Shown piece after piece: positions 8,346-17,240 of a stretch of DNA of 64,000 nt; within the stretch, counting starts at the first letter, position 1; the number at the start of each line of letters is the position of its first letter. The translations under genes and the position numbers were made by a program. This DNA comes from Rhodococcus koreensis (GTDB taxonomy: Bacteria > Actinomycetota > Actinomycetes > Mycobacteriales > Mycobacteriaceae). Below the pieces are notes generated by a model. The model saw only the letters and a list, made by a program, of their open reading frames with translations. It ran no database searches and was not told the origin of the DNA. The stretch lies in NCBI RefSeq assembly GCF_900105905.1, contig NZ_FNSV01000005.1:5208001-5272000 (forward strand), written 5' to 3'.

Positions 8346-8941
8346 TCTCAGAGCCTATGCGTCTGATGAATCTGACAGATCCAATAGACGACTCGTTGTC
8401 GCCGGTCATGGATCCTGTAACGGTGCGACTTCCTCCATCTGAGGTCTGCGATCTGGGACGGCATGGGGGTGTACCGTCACCGAATCCGGCCATCACCATC
8501 AGCCGAAGATCGGGCCGAAGATCGTTACCAATGGGTACACCGTGTACCAGTAATGGTCACCGAGCCAGTACCACATCGGGGAAGGGGACATCGGGAATCC
8601 TCTCGTCGATCGCACGGCAAGTGCTCGCGGCCACCCGACCTACGTCCACGTTCGCCCAGCTAGCCGGCCCTGTCAACCGAGCCCCACACATCAAGGACGC
8701 CAGGCACTCTGCAGGATCGGCGACGGTCAACGATCCCGCTGACGGGATGGGGACCGAATTGAGGATTCCGACAAGCTCGTGAGAATCGGGCACTGACACG
8801 ATGTTGAGAACCCCGCAGGTCAAAGATTCAGAGAAGTGACGCCAAGCCGTGGAACCTACATTTCCCGCGACGGCGCAGGTGTTTTGCGCGCGGACACCCT
8901 CAGCGGATCCGTCCGGGGCTCGGCTCGGCTCGACGCCTTGC
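8346..8941. other. Intergenic stretch with no clear gene
   Basis: About 600 bp upstream of both the barstar N-terminus and the secreted-protein gene. One reverse frame (8823 to 8557, TTG start, 88 residues) has no ribosome site and no recognised motif, so I do not call it. The promoters of the two flanking genes must lie here. Confidence 0.4.
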
Positions 8942-8954
8942 AGGAGGTGGACCC

Positions 8955-9406
8955 ATGTTCCGAACCGCTTTGATGCCCCGCAGCATGACTACTGTCGCCG
9001 GGACTGCACTCGTAGTGCTGCTGCTCGCCGCTCCGCCGGTGAGCGCAGCCCCGACCGACACGGTCCTGGCGATCCCGTTCGCGGGACTGACCAACGGACC
9101 GACTGGATTCACCAACTCGCCGTCCAGTACGGATATCACTGTCCGGACAGACCCAGACGAGCCGGGGATCACTCGATTCCGTTGCGGCGCATTCCTCTAC
9201 TGCGATTTTGTCGTCCACTGGCGCAACATATCGACCGGCGCGAGTGGCGCTGCGGACCTCTTGTGCGGACCTTCCAGGGGGTCGCCCAGACTGGCTCCGG
9301 GAAAGTGGTTGCCCTCTTCACCGCGGGCGGTGCGCCCGGTTACCCTGGCACCCCCGCCACGCTGTTACCGGGCGCTGGTGTTGGGCAGTTCCTTGACCTG
9401 GATTAA
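8955..9406 (+). pseudogene. Small secreted protein, frameshifted
   Basis: The ATG at 8955 follows a strong ribosome site (AGGAGGTGG, 8942-8950). The N-terminus is a signal peptide with a hydrophobic core and an A-x-A cleavage site (VSAAP, about residue 31). The mature start (DTVLAIPFAGLTNGPTGF) looks like small actinobacterial exported proteins. After DFVVHWRNISTGASG the coherent reading moves to another frame near 9255-9265, where QTGSGKVVALFTAGGAPG follows and stops at 9404-9406. Either one indel inactivated the gene or there is a sequence error. Function unknown. Confidence 0.6.
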
Positions 9407-9837
9407 CGCGTCCGACGACACCCGTCACGTTCCATCGACTGTGTCCGCGTCACCCACTCCCGCGGTACGCAGTAGCCGACAATCCCGCTATTCGCCAGTC
9501 AGCTGTTACCGAGTCCGGCCGATGAGGCCCCGGACTCCCGAAGTTGGTCTGACCTGCACGGATGGCTGCTTCGTCTGCCGGCTTCAATGAAGTTTCCTCA
9601 TAACCTGCCGATTCGTCAGGTCGTCGTGACGAACCCGATCCGCACAAACCTATCGGGGGTCGGCCAAGATACGACGGAAACCGGCAACCAGTGATCTTGT
9701 TGAACTTGCCGCAGTTGAGGTGCCGGGGCGGATCGGCGTCGGCTGCCCGACCAGGGACAGCGATGCGCAAACGCAGTCGGGGGCCCGATCTTCTGTCACC
9801 GTTCGCAGGGGGCTCCTCGCGTACCCGCTCAGATCGC
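9407..9837. other. Intergenic stretch without a recognisable gene
   Basis: Between the frameshifted secreted protein and the reductase-fold gene. The frames that cross it have mixed composition and no motifs. No strong hairpin or repeat was seen. Confidence 0.35.
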
Positions 9838-10419
9838 TCAACGGCGCACCCGATAGCGCAGGTGAAGGACCCGGTTGCCCTGAATCACCACATCAGGATC
9901 CTCCAACAGGTGCTGCGCGTGGACCGACCCGAAGTAGCGCTTGCCGGACCCGAACACGACGGGTACGACGTCCATGCGCACCTCGTCGACCAGGCCCGCG
10001 GCAAGCACCTGGCCACCGACGTCGCCAGCGGCGACCTCGACGATGCGGTCACCCGCAAGCTCCTGCGCCTTGGCCACGGCTGCCTCGACGCCGTCGACGA
10101 AGTGAAACGGCGTCTCGGGGTCCCAGCCCTCGGGCTCCGGCCGGTGCGTCACGACGACCACGTGGTTGATCCCGCTCGGAGGCTTTCCGTCCCAGCCGTC
10201 GGTCATGTCGAAGACGTGGCGGCCGACGAGTGTCGCCCCGATCTGGTCCCAGTACGGCCGGGTGTAGTCGTAGGACGTCTGTGACACCTTCACCTCGCCG
10301 CTCTCGTCCACCGGGACGTCACCGCTGGACAACCAGTCGAACAGCGGTCCGGGCTGGTCATTCTCGTCCGCGATGAAGCCGTCCACCGACACCGAGCTGT
10401 ACATGACCACCTTGCCCAT
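9838..10419 (-). CDS. Dihydrofolate reductase-fold protein (RibD C-terminal domain family)
   Basis: A 193-residue protein starting MGKVVMYSSVSVDGFIA, the family N-terminus where an NADPH-binding strand leads into S-x-D-G-F/Y-I-A. Later segments are TLVGRHVFDM and the C-terminal DEVRMDVVPVVFGSG. The ATG at 10417-10419 is chosen over an upstream one because AGGAG lies 7 bp before it. These proteins are NADPH-dependent reductases of mostly unknown substrate and are not the housekeeping FolA. It is divergent from a second member of the family at 10670. Confidence 0.85.
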   Translation of the reverse strand: MGKVVMYSSVSVDGFIADENDQPGPLFDWLSSGDVPVDESGEVKVSQTSYDYTRPYWDQIGATLVGRHVFDMTDGWDGKPPSGINHVVVVTHRPEPEGWDPETPFHFVDGVEAAVAKAQELAGDRIVEVAAGDVGGQVLAAGLVDEVRMDVVPVVFGSGKRYFGSVHAQHLLEDPDVVIQGNRVLHLRYRVRR

Positions 10420-10434
10420 GGGGCGCTCCTCTGC

Positions 10435-10450
10435 TTTGGGGTGCCCCAAA
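10435..10450. promoter_or_regulatory. Candidate operator, palindrome TTTGGGG-TG-CCCCAAA
   Basis: Perfect 7-bp inverted arms around TG, 16 bp upstream of the reductase-fold gene start (10419). The position fits a repressor site. No regulator gene is adjacent, so the binding protein is unknown. Confidence 0.4.
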
Positions 10451-10669
10451 TTTAGCGTGTCGTGAGCTGTCGTTCTTGTAGGAAATCAATCGGCTGGCCG
10501 CGGCCAGCTGTCCAGCACGTGGCCGGGATGTTCGCGCAGGAACTGCCGCCGGACTCCGTACGCACATCCGCTTGGCGTGGTGGAACTGCCCTCGGTGTGG
10601 CCTGACCGATGATTGCTTCGCGCCGTGCTGGTCTGTACACCGAGTACCGACTCACGGGAGGCTGACACC

Positions 10670-11233
10670 ATGCGGAAACTGACCTTCGCCATGAACGTGA
10701 GCGTGGACGGCTACATCGCCGCACCCGGCGACGACCTCGGCTGGAGTGTGCCGAGCGACGAGCTGTTCCAGTGGTGGTCCGACCGGGTGAGGGCGACAGG
10801 CACAGCGCTGTACGGGCGCAAACTGTGGGAGACGATGAGCTCCCACTGGCCGACCGCCGACCAGCAGCCGGGTGCCACACCGGCGGAGATCGAGTTCGCC
10901 CGCCGCTGGCGGGACATGCCGAAGGTGGTGTTCTCCTCGACGACCAGCACGGTCGACTGGAACACCCGCCTGGTCACCGGCGACGCGGTCACCGAGATTG
11001 CCCGGCTCAAGGCCGAGGACGGCGGCCCCATGGATATCGGCGGCGCCACACTCGCTGCAGTGGCCATGCGTGATGGGCTGATCGACGAGTACGCGATCGT
11101 CACCCACCCGGTCCTGGTAGGTGGCGGCACGCCGTTCTTTGCGGCCCTGGACAACTGGGTGAGCCTGACCCTGGTGGAGACCGGGACGTTCCCTGACGGC
11201 GTGGTCCTGACCAGGTACGAGACCAGGCGCTGA
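10670..11233 (+). CDS. Dihydrofolate reductase-fold protein (RibD C-terminal domain family)
   Basis: A 187-residue protein from ATG 10670 with GGGAG at 10656-10660. It starts MRKLTFAMNVSVDGYIAAPG, the same signature as its neighbour, with LYGRKLWETM, DIGGATLAA and a C-terminal DEYAIVTHPVLVGGGTPFF. Identity to the divergent gene at 9838 is only moderate, so this is not a recent duplication. It is likely an NADPH-dependent oxidoreductase with unknown substrate. Confidence 0.85.
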   Translation: MRKLTFAMNVSVDGYIAAPGDDLGWSVPSDELFQWWSDRVRATGTALYGRKLWETMSSHWPTADQQPGATPAEIEFARRWRDMPKVVFSSTTSTVDWNTRLVTGDAVTEIARLKAEDGGPMDIGGATLAAVAMRDGLIDEYAIVTHPVLVGGGTPFFAALDNWVSLTLVETGTFPDGVVLTRYETRR

Positions 11234-11318
11234 GTACCCACCCTCGGATCGGCGTGGGCTTCGGGCCGGCACTGATTCAAATTTCGCATTGCGCCACCGG
11301 CGTTCCCGGGGTGGCTAT

Positions 11319-12872
11319 TTACTGCAGGTGCCGGTAGAGCCGTCCGTGGTTGCTGAACCAGGCGACATTCCCATCGGACCCCCGAACGAAGTTGGATCGG
11401 GTGCCGGTGGGTTCGAGGTCGGGGCCAAGGTCAAGCCCATAGTCGGTCTTGTAAAGCGCAAGACCGAGATTCGGGACTGTCTGCTCATCCGGAAGGTAGG
11501 TACCATCCGGGGCGTCGCTCATGTTGCCGACGAGCTGGCCGTCTTTGCCGCGGAAGTGGATCACGACGGTCCCCAGGGTGCCCGATTGATCGATGTCGTC
11601 AGTGGCATACACCCCCTCGTAGGGCGCCAACTCGGCCGTGCTCAACTTCTGGGGCGTCGCGGGCAGGTTACTGATTCCGGCGAAGCGGCGAAGCGACCAG
11701 TCCTCGGCGAACAGTTCGTTGAGCAGTTTCCCTCCACCCTCGGAATTGGTGAGCACGGTCATGGCGAAGTTACGGCTGGGCACCATGAAGAACCCGGATC
11801 GTTGACCCGCCCAGGTCCCGCCATGTTGGACGATCGTCTCGTTCTCCGCGGACGGCCGCAGCATCCATGTCACTCCTACGCCGGTGAGTTCGACCTGAAG
11901 CGTGCCGCCGACGCCTGGATTCGAACGCATGGCGATGAGCGAGTCCTTGCTCATCAACCGATCTCCCTTGGGTGTAGTGCCGTCGCCGAGGTGGAAGCGC
12001 GCGTAGCGCAACTGATCCCGCACGCTGGAAATCAACGATCCGGTCGGGTTGCAACTGCGCGAGAAGAACCAGAAGCCCGGATCCACAACGGCTTTTCCGT
12101 CGTCGACGTTGTGTGAGGCGGCGATATTTTGGCCGATTATCTGGTCCGAGAAGAAGCGGGTGTGACTCAACTCGAGCGGGTCCAGCAGCATCTTCTGGAC
12201 GGCGTCCTCGTAGACCGATCCGGTCACGGCCTCGACGATCCGGCCCGCCACAACCAACCCCGCATTGTTGTAGGCGAAGACCGCGCCCGGCGGGGTCTTT
12301 TGTGGGAGCCGGGTCATCGACGCCACGAACTTGGTTATCGCGTCGTCACCTCGACCGAAGTCCTGGAGATCGTCACCGAGCCAACCCGAGGTGTGGTTGA
12401 GCAGTTGTCGCACCGTCGCCGTGGCGCTGGCGTCTGGATCGGCGACCGCGAAATCGGGCAGATACTGGCGTATCGGTGCCTCCAGATCGACCCTGTCCTC
12501 GTCGATGAGGCGCATCACGGTCGTTCCGGTGAACGTCTTCGTCGTGGAGCCGATCCGGAACAGGGTGTCGCCGTCCACCGGGGTCGGGTGGTCGACATTG
12601 GTGACCCCGTACCCCTTGATGTACTCGTCACCGTCGGCAATGACGCCGACCGCAACCCCGGGGATCGCGTAGTCCCGCATCGCCTTGTCGATCTTGGCGT
12701 CGAGCTCGTTGAACGCGTCCTTCGCGTTCGCCGGAACGCTCGTCGCTGTGGAGGTCGACTCCTCCGACGAACATGCCGGCGACACGAGCACCGCCAACCC
12801 GGCGACCGCCCCGCCAAGCACCGCTCGGCGCGACACCTCGGGGCCACCGACGGCGAACACCTCGGTCGTCAT
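11319..12872 (-). CDS. Exported serine hydrolase of the beta-lactamase/penicillin-binding (class C) family
   Basis: A 517-residue protein with a twin-arginine style signal (VSRRAVLGGAVAGLAVLVSPAC, given as residues 13-34: an RR pair, a hydrophobic run and a cysteine), so probably a Tat-exported lipoprotein. The catalytic motif S-T-T-K is at 109-112, with YNN further on and HGGTWAG near residue 390, as in EstB/CubicO-type esterases and D-Ala-D-Ala peptidases. The ATG overlaps the stop of the upstream hydrolase gene (TGATG, 12870-12874), so the pair is translationally coupled. Substrate unknown; beta-lactam resistance should not be assumed. Confidence 0.8.
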   Translation of the reverse strand: MTTEVFAVGGPEVSRRAVLGGAVAGLAVLVSPACSSEESTSTATSVPANAKDAFNELDAKIDKAMRDYAIPGVAVGVIADGDEYIKGYGVTNVDHPTPVDGDTLFRIGSTTKTFTGTTVMRLIDEDRVDLEAPIRQYLPDFAVADPDASATATVRQLLNHTSGWLGDDLQDFGRGDDAITKFVASMTRLPQKTPPGAVFAYNNAGLVVAGRIVEAVTGSVYEDAVQKMLLDPLELSHTRFFSDQIIGQNIAASHNVDDGKAVVDPGFWFFSRSCNPTGSLISSVRDQLRYARFHLGDGTTPKGDRLMSKDSLIAMRSNPGVGGTLQVELTGVGVTWMLRPSAENETIVQHGGTWAGQRSGFFMVPSRNFAMTVLTNSEGGGKLLNELFAEDWSLRRFAGISNLPATPQKLSTAELAPYEGVYATDDIDQSGTLGTVVIHFRGKDGQLVGNMSDAPDGTYLPDEQTVPNLGLALYKTDYGLDLGPDLEPTGTRSNFVRGSDGNVAWFSNHGRLYRHLQ

Positions 12873-14413
12873 CAGCGTGGCGGGAGAATGTCGTATGCCG
12901 GCAGTGGCGTCGTGTCCGTGCAGGATGTGTCCGGCTTCTCCGGATTGTCGAAAAACGACGCGATTATCTCGGCTCCGCACGGTGGCTCTGCATACACACC
13001 GTGTGCAGCTCCGGGCACTACCGCGACTATGGATTGCGAGAGATCCTTCGCGATGTAGTCGCCCCACACCGCTCCGGTCTGCCCGTCGTAGGTACCCGAC
13101 AGCACAAGCGACGGGATGTCACTGACAGTGATGTCCCGGATCGAGTCAGGGGCCTTCGGCACGTCCCACACCTCGCAGGCGTCGCGCAGGAACGGCAGCT
13201 GTGGCGCTTGGGCCCGAACGGACTCCGGGAGTCCAGGGAATTCCTGTTCCGCCTGTTGCAGTGACTGCTCGACGGTCTCGAACGGGATCCATTCACGGCA
13301 CCAAATGCTCAGGGTGAGGCCCCAATGGAGGACGCCCCTCTCCGGATGCCCCCACACCTCGGCCCACCGCGACGCAATGGGCTGCGCATTCCCGTGTGCG
13401 AGCTCATCGACCGTTGACGGGAACTCGTTCGGTAGATGGGTAGCCACGGGGACAAACCAGTTCAGCAGCATTCCGCCGTCGACGACAACCTTCGTCTCTC
13501 CTACCCCCGCAACGTTGACCGTCGTGGTAATGGGCTTCGCTTCAAGCTCATTGACCAGCCGGATGAACGTTGCCCCCAGGTCGGGATAGCGCTCTTTGCA
13601 TGCTGGCTGGTCCTCGCACGCCTTGACCATGTTGTCGAATGCTTGGCGAGCGCTGGCCCAGGTCCACCCCAGGGCACCAGCCGATGGAGGCGTCACTCCG
13701 TCGAACACGATCGACTCGATGGCGTCGGCGTCTTGACGCATGTAGATCAGCGCAAGGTCGGTACCGTACGAGTGGGAGAACACATTCCACTTCTCGAGGC
13801 CGAGTGCCTTGCGTAAATCAATCAGGTCATAGGTGCTCTCGGTCGAATTGAACGCCGAGAGGTCAACGGTGGGAGCCAGGCGGTCGTGGCAGCCCTTCAC
13901 CGCTTCTACGTACGCATCCCGTGTGGACTCAGCGTTCCACGCCATTCCGATCCGGTGGGCAAAAAACTCGAAAATCTCCGGGCAGGGCAACGGCGAGCTG
14001 GACGTGATGTTGCCGCGCTGTCCCATCAGGATCAGATCGCGATCACGGTTCAGCGGCACGTCTGGGTTGACCGGGGGATCGGTGACTGCATCCTGACCGG
14101 GCCCGCCCATGAGAAAGACGATCGGAGCCTTGGCCGGCGGCTGCGTTTCCGACGGAACGATCGCAACTGCCAAGCGCAAGGATCCGCTGTCTTCTCTGGT
14201 GCGGTTCACCGGTACCACCAATTCCCCGCAGCGAGCATTCTCCAGCAGTGGGACCGGATTTGGCGTCTGCGCGCACGGACCCTCGACAAACTCCGCCGGC
14301 GGATGAGCCACAGTCGTCGGTGGCGAACCGGACGGATCGGAATTGCTGCCACACGCCGAGCTGACGAGAATCGAGACAAACGCAATCGCCGTTACTTGGT
14401 TCACAAACCGCAT
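12872..14413 (-). CDS. Secreted alpha/beta hydrolase (TAP-like, tripeptidyl aminopeptidase family)
   Basis: A 513-residue protein from ATG 14411-14413; an ATG three codons upstream is the alternative. A lipoprotein-type signal (hydrophobic run then SSACGS) starts it. The oxyanion loop GGPGQ and the nucleophile elbow SHSYGT are those of prolyl/tripeptidyl aminopeptidase-like hydrolases. The C-terminal TAP-like segment carries LSGTYDGQT and PGAAHGVY with the catalytic Asp and His. Its stop overlaps the start of the beta-lactamase-fold gene, so the two exported hydrolases form one operon, perhaps acting on peptides or cell-wall material. Confidence 0.8.
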   Translation of the reverse strand: MRFVNQVTAIAFVSILVSSACGSNSDPSGSPPTTVAHPPAEFVEGPCAQTPNPVPLLENARCGELVVPVNRTREDSGSLRLAVAIVPSETQPPAKAPIVFLMGGPGQDAVTDPPVNPDVPLNRDRDLILMGQRGNITSSSPLPCPEIFEFFAHRIGMAWNAESTRDAYVEAVKGCHDRLAPTVDLSAFNSTESTYDLIDLRKALGLEKWNVFSHSYGTDLALIYMRQDADAIESIVFDGVTPPSAGALGWTWASARQAFDNMVKACEDQPACKERYPDLGATFIRLVNELEAKPITTTVNVAGVGETKVVVDGGMLLNWFVPVATHLPNEFPSTVDELAHGNAQPIASRWAEVWGHPERGVLHWGLTLSIWCREWIPFETVEQSLQQAEQEFPGLPESVRAQAPQLPFLRDACEVWDVPKAPDSIRDITVSDIPSLVLSGTYDGQTGAVWGDYIAKDLSQSIVAVVPGAAHGVYAEPPCGAEIIASFFDNPEKPDTSCTDTTPLPAYDILPPR

Positions 14414-14810
14414 GTCAACCACCCTGAATGGCGACCGCCCGAACCTTGTGTTCGGGCTCGGTCCGAGTATCTACTCGGATAAATCCTGGCACACCCATAG
14501 CATTGGGAGCGCCGTTACCGGTGAAGCAGCCACACAGGCCGTTGAAATCGGCCTCGATACCTCGGTGAGGACCGCCGTCGCCTTGGTGAGGGCGTCGAGT
14601 TTGCTGTCGGCGTGGGTGTGGCCGTTGTCGTGGCAGACTCGCATTCGCAGACCCTGCGATTCGATATCCATTGGTTCACCCAATATATTGCCCAATCGGA
14701 AAACCTTGCTTGTCAGTACCGTTCAACGATGCGCCCCGGCGGGCACGCTCTGGGCGTCACGAATGCGCTTAAGGCCATGCAGAACCGAGCGCACCGATCG
14801 CCTGGGCGGG
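14414..14810. other. Intergenic stretch without a recognisable gene
   Basis: Nearly 400 bp between the hydrolase start and the end of the partition operon. A 74-codon reverse frame (14695-14471) has no ribosome site or motif. Nothing else was seen. Confidence 0.35.
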
Positions 14811-15323
14811 CTAGTTGATGCGTGATCCCCGGACGCGTTCGGCGTTGCGCGGCGGGAAGGGTTCGCCATCGTTGTATTCGCGTTCGAGAACGGCGAGGTA
14901 GCGGGTGAGGGCCTCGTCGACGAGGTCGGACCAACTGTCGGGGGCGCCGGCGATATGGCCGATCGCGGCGACAGCATTCTTGCCGCCTTCGACCTTGGCG
15001 CGGTTGATATAGATGGATTCCAGCGTCTTGTCCGCGGGTACCCGTTTGGTGGTCGTTTCCTCGTCGAGGGCCACCGGCCCCTGCTGGGTTTCGCCGTTGG
15101 TGGCCGCTTCTCGTGCGACGTCCACGCCCTGCTCGACGAGGTTCGGCAGCCGCCGCTTGCGTTCGGCGGGGCTGTTGGCGAGTCCGGACTCACGGGTCAC
15201 GTTGATCAGGAGATCCTTTCGACGAGTTCTCGAGCACGTCCCGACCTGATGGGCGCCTGCGCGAGGCTGGGGACGTCGGTCGAGGGGGTTGCTGGCGAGG
15301 CCGGGTTTACGTGTCGCGCTCAT
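14811..15323 (-). CDS. ParA-linked small partition-type protein
   Basis: A 170-residue protein whose ATG overlaps the ParA stop (TGATG, 15321-15325), the usual place of a ParB-like or accessory partition gene. No ParB nuclease-fold or HTH motif is evident. It is rich in charge (NSPAERKRRLPNLVEQGVDV) and ends with an acidic helix (WSDLVDEALTRYLAVLERE). The first about 80 codons contain an in-frame duplication of the gene start. An alternative start is the GTG within the second copy (near 15200). Confidence 0.6.
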   Translation of the reverse strand: MSATRKPGLASNPLDRRPQPRAGAHQVGTCSRTRRKDLLINVTRESGLANSPAERKRRLPNLVEQGVDVAREAATNGETQQGPVALDEETTTKRVPADKTLESIYINRAKVEGGKNAVAAIGHIAGAPDSWSDLVDEALTRYLAVLEREYNDGEPFPPRNAERVRGSRIN

Positions 15324-15349
15324 CAGGACATCCTTTCGACGAGTTCTCG
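15160..15349 (-). repeat. 117-bp in-frame duplication at the start of the ParA-linked gene
   Basis: The ParA end plus the start of the next gene (about 15277-15349) recurs, diverged, at 15160-15232. Both copies share ACTCGTCGAAAGGAT, then a TCCTGAT start region, then CGYRARNCCGGMCTCGCC in coding order. The offset is 117 bp, or 39 codons, so the frame is kept. In the second copy the ATG has become ATC, which fuses the copies into one longer protein. Confidence 0.6.
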
Positions 15350-16081
15350 GGCGGCGTCGCGGTAGGCGCGTGCCGCCGACGACGACGGTGCCCACCTGAC
15401 GACGGGTTCTTCGGCGCTGTAACTTTCGCTGACACGGACCGACTTCGGGATGATGGTGCGCATCGTCTGATCGGGGTAGGTCTCGCGGAGCGCGGCGAGG
15501 ACCTGCTGGTCGATGATCTGGCCGAGTTCGACGCGGCCACACAGAATGTGATTGAGCCGCGCGGTGGGGTTGAGCAACTCGACCTGCTCGCTGATGTAGT
15601 TCTCGATCCGCATGAGCGCTTCGAGTTCCATCGCTCCCGTCATGACAGCGGCGAGCACGTCGGTGCAGGCGACGAGTGCGCTGATGGTCAGGTGGTCGAA
15701 GTCTCCGGGGCAGTCGAGGAGGTTGAAGTCGACGTCGGGGGCGCCGGCGAGGGCTTTGCGCAGGACGCCGTGCGCACCGGGCTTCTTGAGGAAGTAGGGC
15801 CCGACGGAATCGAGTTCCTTGGTGGCAGGAACGAGGTGGATCCCGGACGCGGTGATGGTGGTGGCATCCTCGATGCTCGCCACCATCATGAGTACCGACA
15901 GGACATCATTGTCGACGGCCTCGGGCGTGGCGCCGAGCCAGGTGGTGGCGTTGCATTGCGGGTCGAGGTCGACGACACGGACGGTGTAGCCGGCTTCGAC
16001 GAGGGCTTGGGCGAGGTTGACGGTGCTCGTGGTTTTGGTGGAACCACCTTTGTGGTTGACCACCGCGATGGTGCGGGTCAT
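15323..16081 (-). CDS. parA: ParA-family ATPase (partition protein)
   Basis: A 252-residue protein from ATG 16079-16081. The deviant Walker A motif KGGSTKTT (residues 10-17) and the Walker B-like DLDPQCNAT are clear, and the N-terminus MTRTIAVVNHKGG is typical. No N-terminal HTH extension is present, so it is a small type Ib ParA. The ParA-linked gene overlaps its end. It presumably moves plasmid or chromosomal copies on the nucleoid, with a cis site in the flanking DNA. Confidence 0.85.
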   Translation of the reverse strand: MTRTIAVVNHKGGSTKTTSTVNLAQALVEAGYTVRVVDLDPQCNATTWLGATPEAVDNDVLSVLMMVASIEDATTITASGIHLVPATKELDSVGPYFLKKPGAHGVLRKALAGAPDVDFNLLDCPGDFDHLTISALVACTDVLAAVMTGAMELEALMRIENYISEQVELLNPTARLNHILCGRVELGQIIDQQVLAALRETYPDQTMRTIIPKSVRVSESYSAEEPVVRWAPSSSAARAYRDAARELVERMS

Positions 16082-16264
16082 GGGCCTGTCCCTTCGTGCA
16101 ATAAATAGTGCCGTAACGTGCACTGATCCGTCGGGGGCGTTCAGTGTCGCGTTGACGTTTCTCGTTCCGGCGGAGTCCTGCGATCATCGCTGACGGCGGA
16201 CGATCTACTGTCACTATCGCGACGAGCACACAGGTCGCCACTCACTGCCCAGACCGGTGATCCG
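16082..16264. promoter_or_regulatory. parA upstream region with inverted GTGCA/TGCAC pair
   Basis: GTGCA (16096-16100) and TGCAC (16119-16123) flank an AT-richer core (ataaatagtg) directly before the parA start. This is the expected place for the parA promoter and a partition or autorepression site. It rests on position and symmetry only. Confidence 0.35.
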
Positions 16265-16516
16265 TCACGGTCCTGATCTGCAGGATTCCGCGGATCGTTG
16301 TGTGGTGGTCTGCTTCTCCCGAATCGATGCCAGCAGCTCGGTCAGTCCGGTGTCGGCCGCGATAAGCGCCGTGATGTAGTCGTTCGCGGTCATGCCATGT
16401 GCCTTCGCGGCGCTGGCAGCTGCTTCTTTGAGCTCCGGAGGCACCAGCGCCTTGACCACAGCACGGGTTCCCTTACTGGGCCGCCCTCGGCGGCGGGAAG
16501 CAACGATCTCGGCCAT
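16265..16516 (-). CDS. Small ribbon-helix-helix type DNA-binding protein
   Basis: An 83-residue basic protein: RRRGRPSKGTRAVVKALVPPELKEAAA followed by HGMTANDYITALIAADTG in sequence (given here in two parts). One beta strand (VVKALVPPEL) followed by two short helices is the ribbon-helix-helix pattern. Such proteins act as antitoxins or plasmid copy and partition regulators. It stands 184 bp before parA on the same strand, and no toxin gene follows. The exact role is unknown. Confidence 0.6.
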   Translation of the reverse strand: MAEIVASRRRGRPSKGTRAVVKALVPPELKEAAASAAKAHGMTANDYITALIAADTGLTELLASIREKQTTTQRSAESCRSGP

Positions 16517-17033
16517 ACCCGCAATTCTGGGACCAGAAAGTCGAACGACCTAACCGCCACACCGCACCCCCCCCCAGAATTTCTCGCGGCCGGGCATCGC
16601 GTGCAGTGCCCGAGAACTCGACAACAGGAAATACTCACCGCGGCGTATCACGTTGACCTACCGGCTTCCCGGAAGGCGGTGCGGGAAGCGGAATTCTCGT
16701 CACCAACCGCGCGCACAAACCGGAAGTAAGCCGCCAAGGGGGCTGTGAGAGTGCTCCGGAACAGCGTCTTGCAGGTTCCACGTTTCGGTGTCGGTTTCCA
16801 CATTTCGTGTCGGTAGGACACCCGAACCAGGCACGTTTTCGCAGGTCAAAGACTGGATGGCAGAGCGGCTCCTGTACTGGCGCATGAGGAATCCGACGCA
16901 CCGGACTGAGCAACCGACACGAAGCGTCGGAACCTACACGTCTGAGGCATTGCCAAAGCGCCTGGGCAAGTTCGGGTTCCTTGTAATCAAGTTGAAGTCG
17001 ACAGTCAGGACAACCGAGCGTTTTCGGGTGGAG
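16517..17033. other. Noncoding flank of the transposon with repeated TTTCGTGTCGG motif
   Basis: No convincing gene. TTCCACGTTTCGGTGTCGG (16776-16794) and TTCCACATTTCGTGTCGG (16796-16813) are adjacent diverged copies, and the inverse CCGACACGAA appears at 16914-16923. Such clustered repeats occur at insertion-sequence ends and could be a relic of one, but no transposase piece is recognisable. Confidence 0.35.
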
Positions 17034-17038
17034 GGTAC
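17034..17038. repeat. Left target-site duplication GGTAC
   Basis: The five bases just outside the left inverted repeat. The same GGTAC stands just outside the right inverted repeat at 59064-59068. Tn3-family transposition makes 5-bp duplications. Confidence 0.85.
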
Positions 17039-17092
17039 CGGGTCCCGGTAGTAATGGCGCAAAAAACAACGAAGTTCGCGTAGTGCCTGGTC
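17039..17092 (+). repeat. Left terminal inverted repeat of the transposon
   Basis: It starts CGGGTCCCGGTAGTAATGGC and includes GCAAAAAACAACGAAGTTCG. All 54 bases equal the reverse complement of 59010-59063, with identity ending at the same point on both sides. The G-rich tip and the A-rich, GTTCGCGTAG inner part fit Tn3-family ends. Confidence 0.9.
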
Positions 17093-17240
17093 AGCGGGTA
17101 GACGGATGCTCGTTGTTGGTGGCTGTGGTCGGGGGCCGATGAGGCTGGTGATGCCGCGCATGGCTGCCGGTGAGGTTTGAAGTAGCGGACGTAGGTTCTC
17201 GGGTTGCGGTGGCGGGACTTTGTCATCAGCTCCACCTGAC
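17093..17240 (-). pseudogene. Possible tyrosine-recombinase C-terminal remnant
   Basis: The reverse strand reads MTKSRHRNPRTYVRYFKP and, after a one-base frame change near 17175, SPAAMRGITSLIGPRP. The H-x-N-P-R-T-x-x-R-Y pattern followed by a short tail resembles the end of phage/transposon-type tyrosine recombinases. It abuts the transposon tip and is too short and shifted to work. The identification is weak. Confidence 0.35.

Noticed and set aside
8557..8823. An 88-codon reverse reading frame upstream of the secreted protein
   Set aside because: TTG start without ribosome site, no motif, and no support from neighbours.
11319..12872. Beta-lactam resistance gene
   Set aside because: S-x-x-K and Y-N are common to esterases and peptidases of this fold; context is a second exported hydrolase, with no resistance evidence.
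16776..16923. TTTCGTGTCGG repeats as ends of an IS21-like element
   Set aside because: The repeats are real, but no transposase fragment is recognisable and the spacing does not settle a family.
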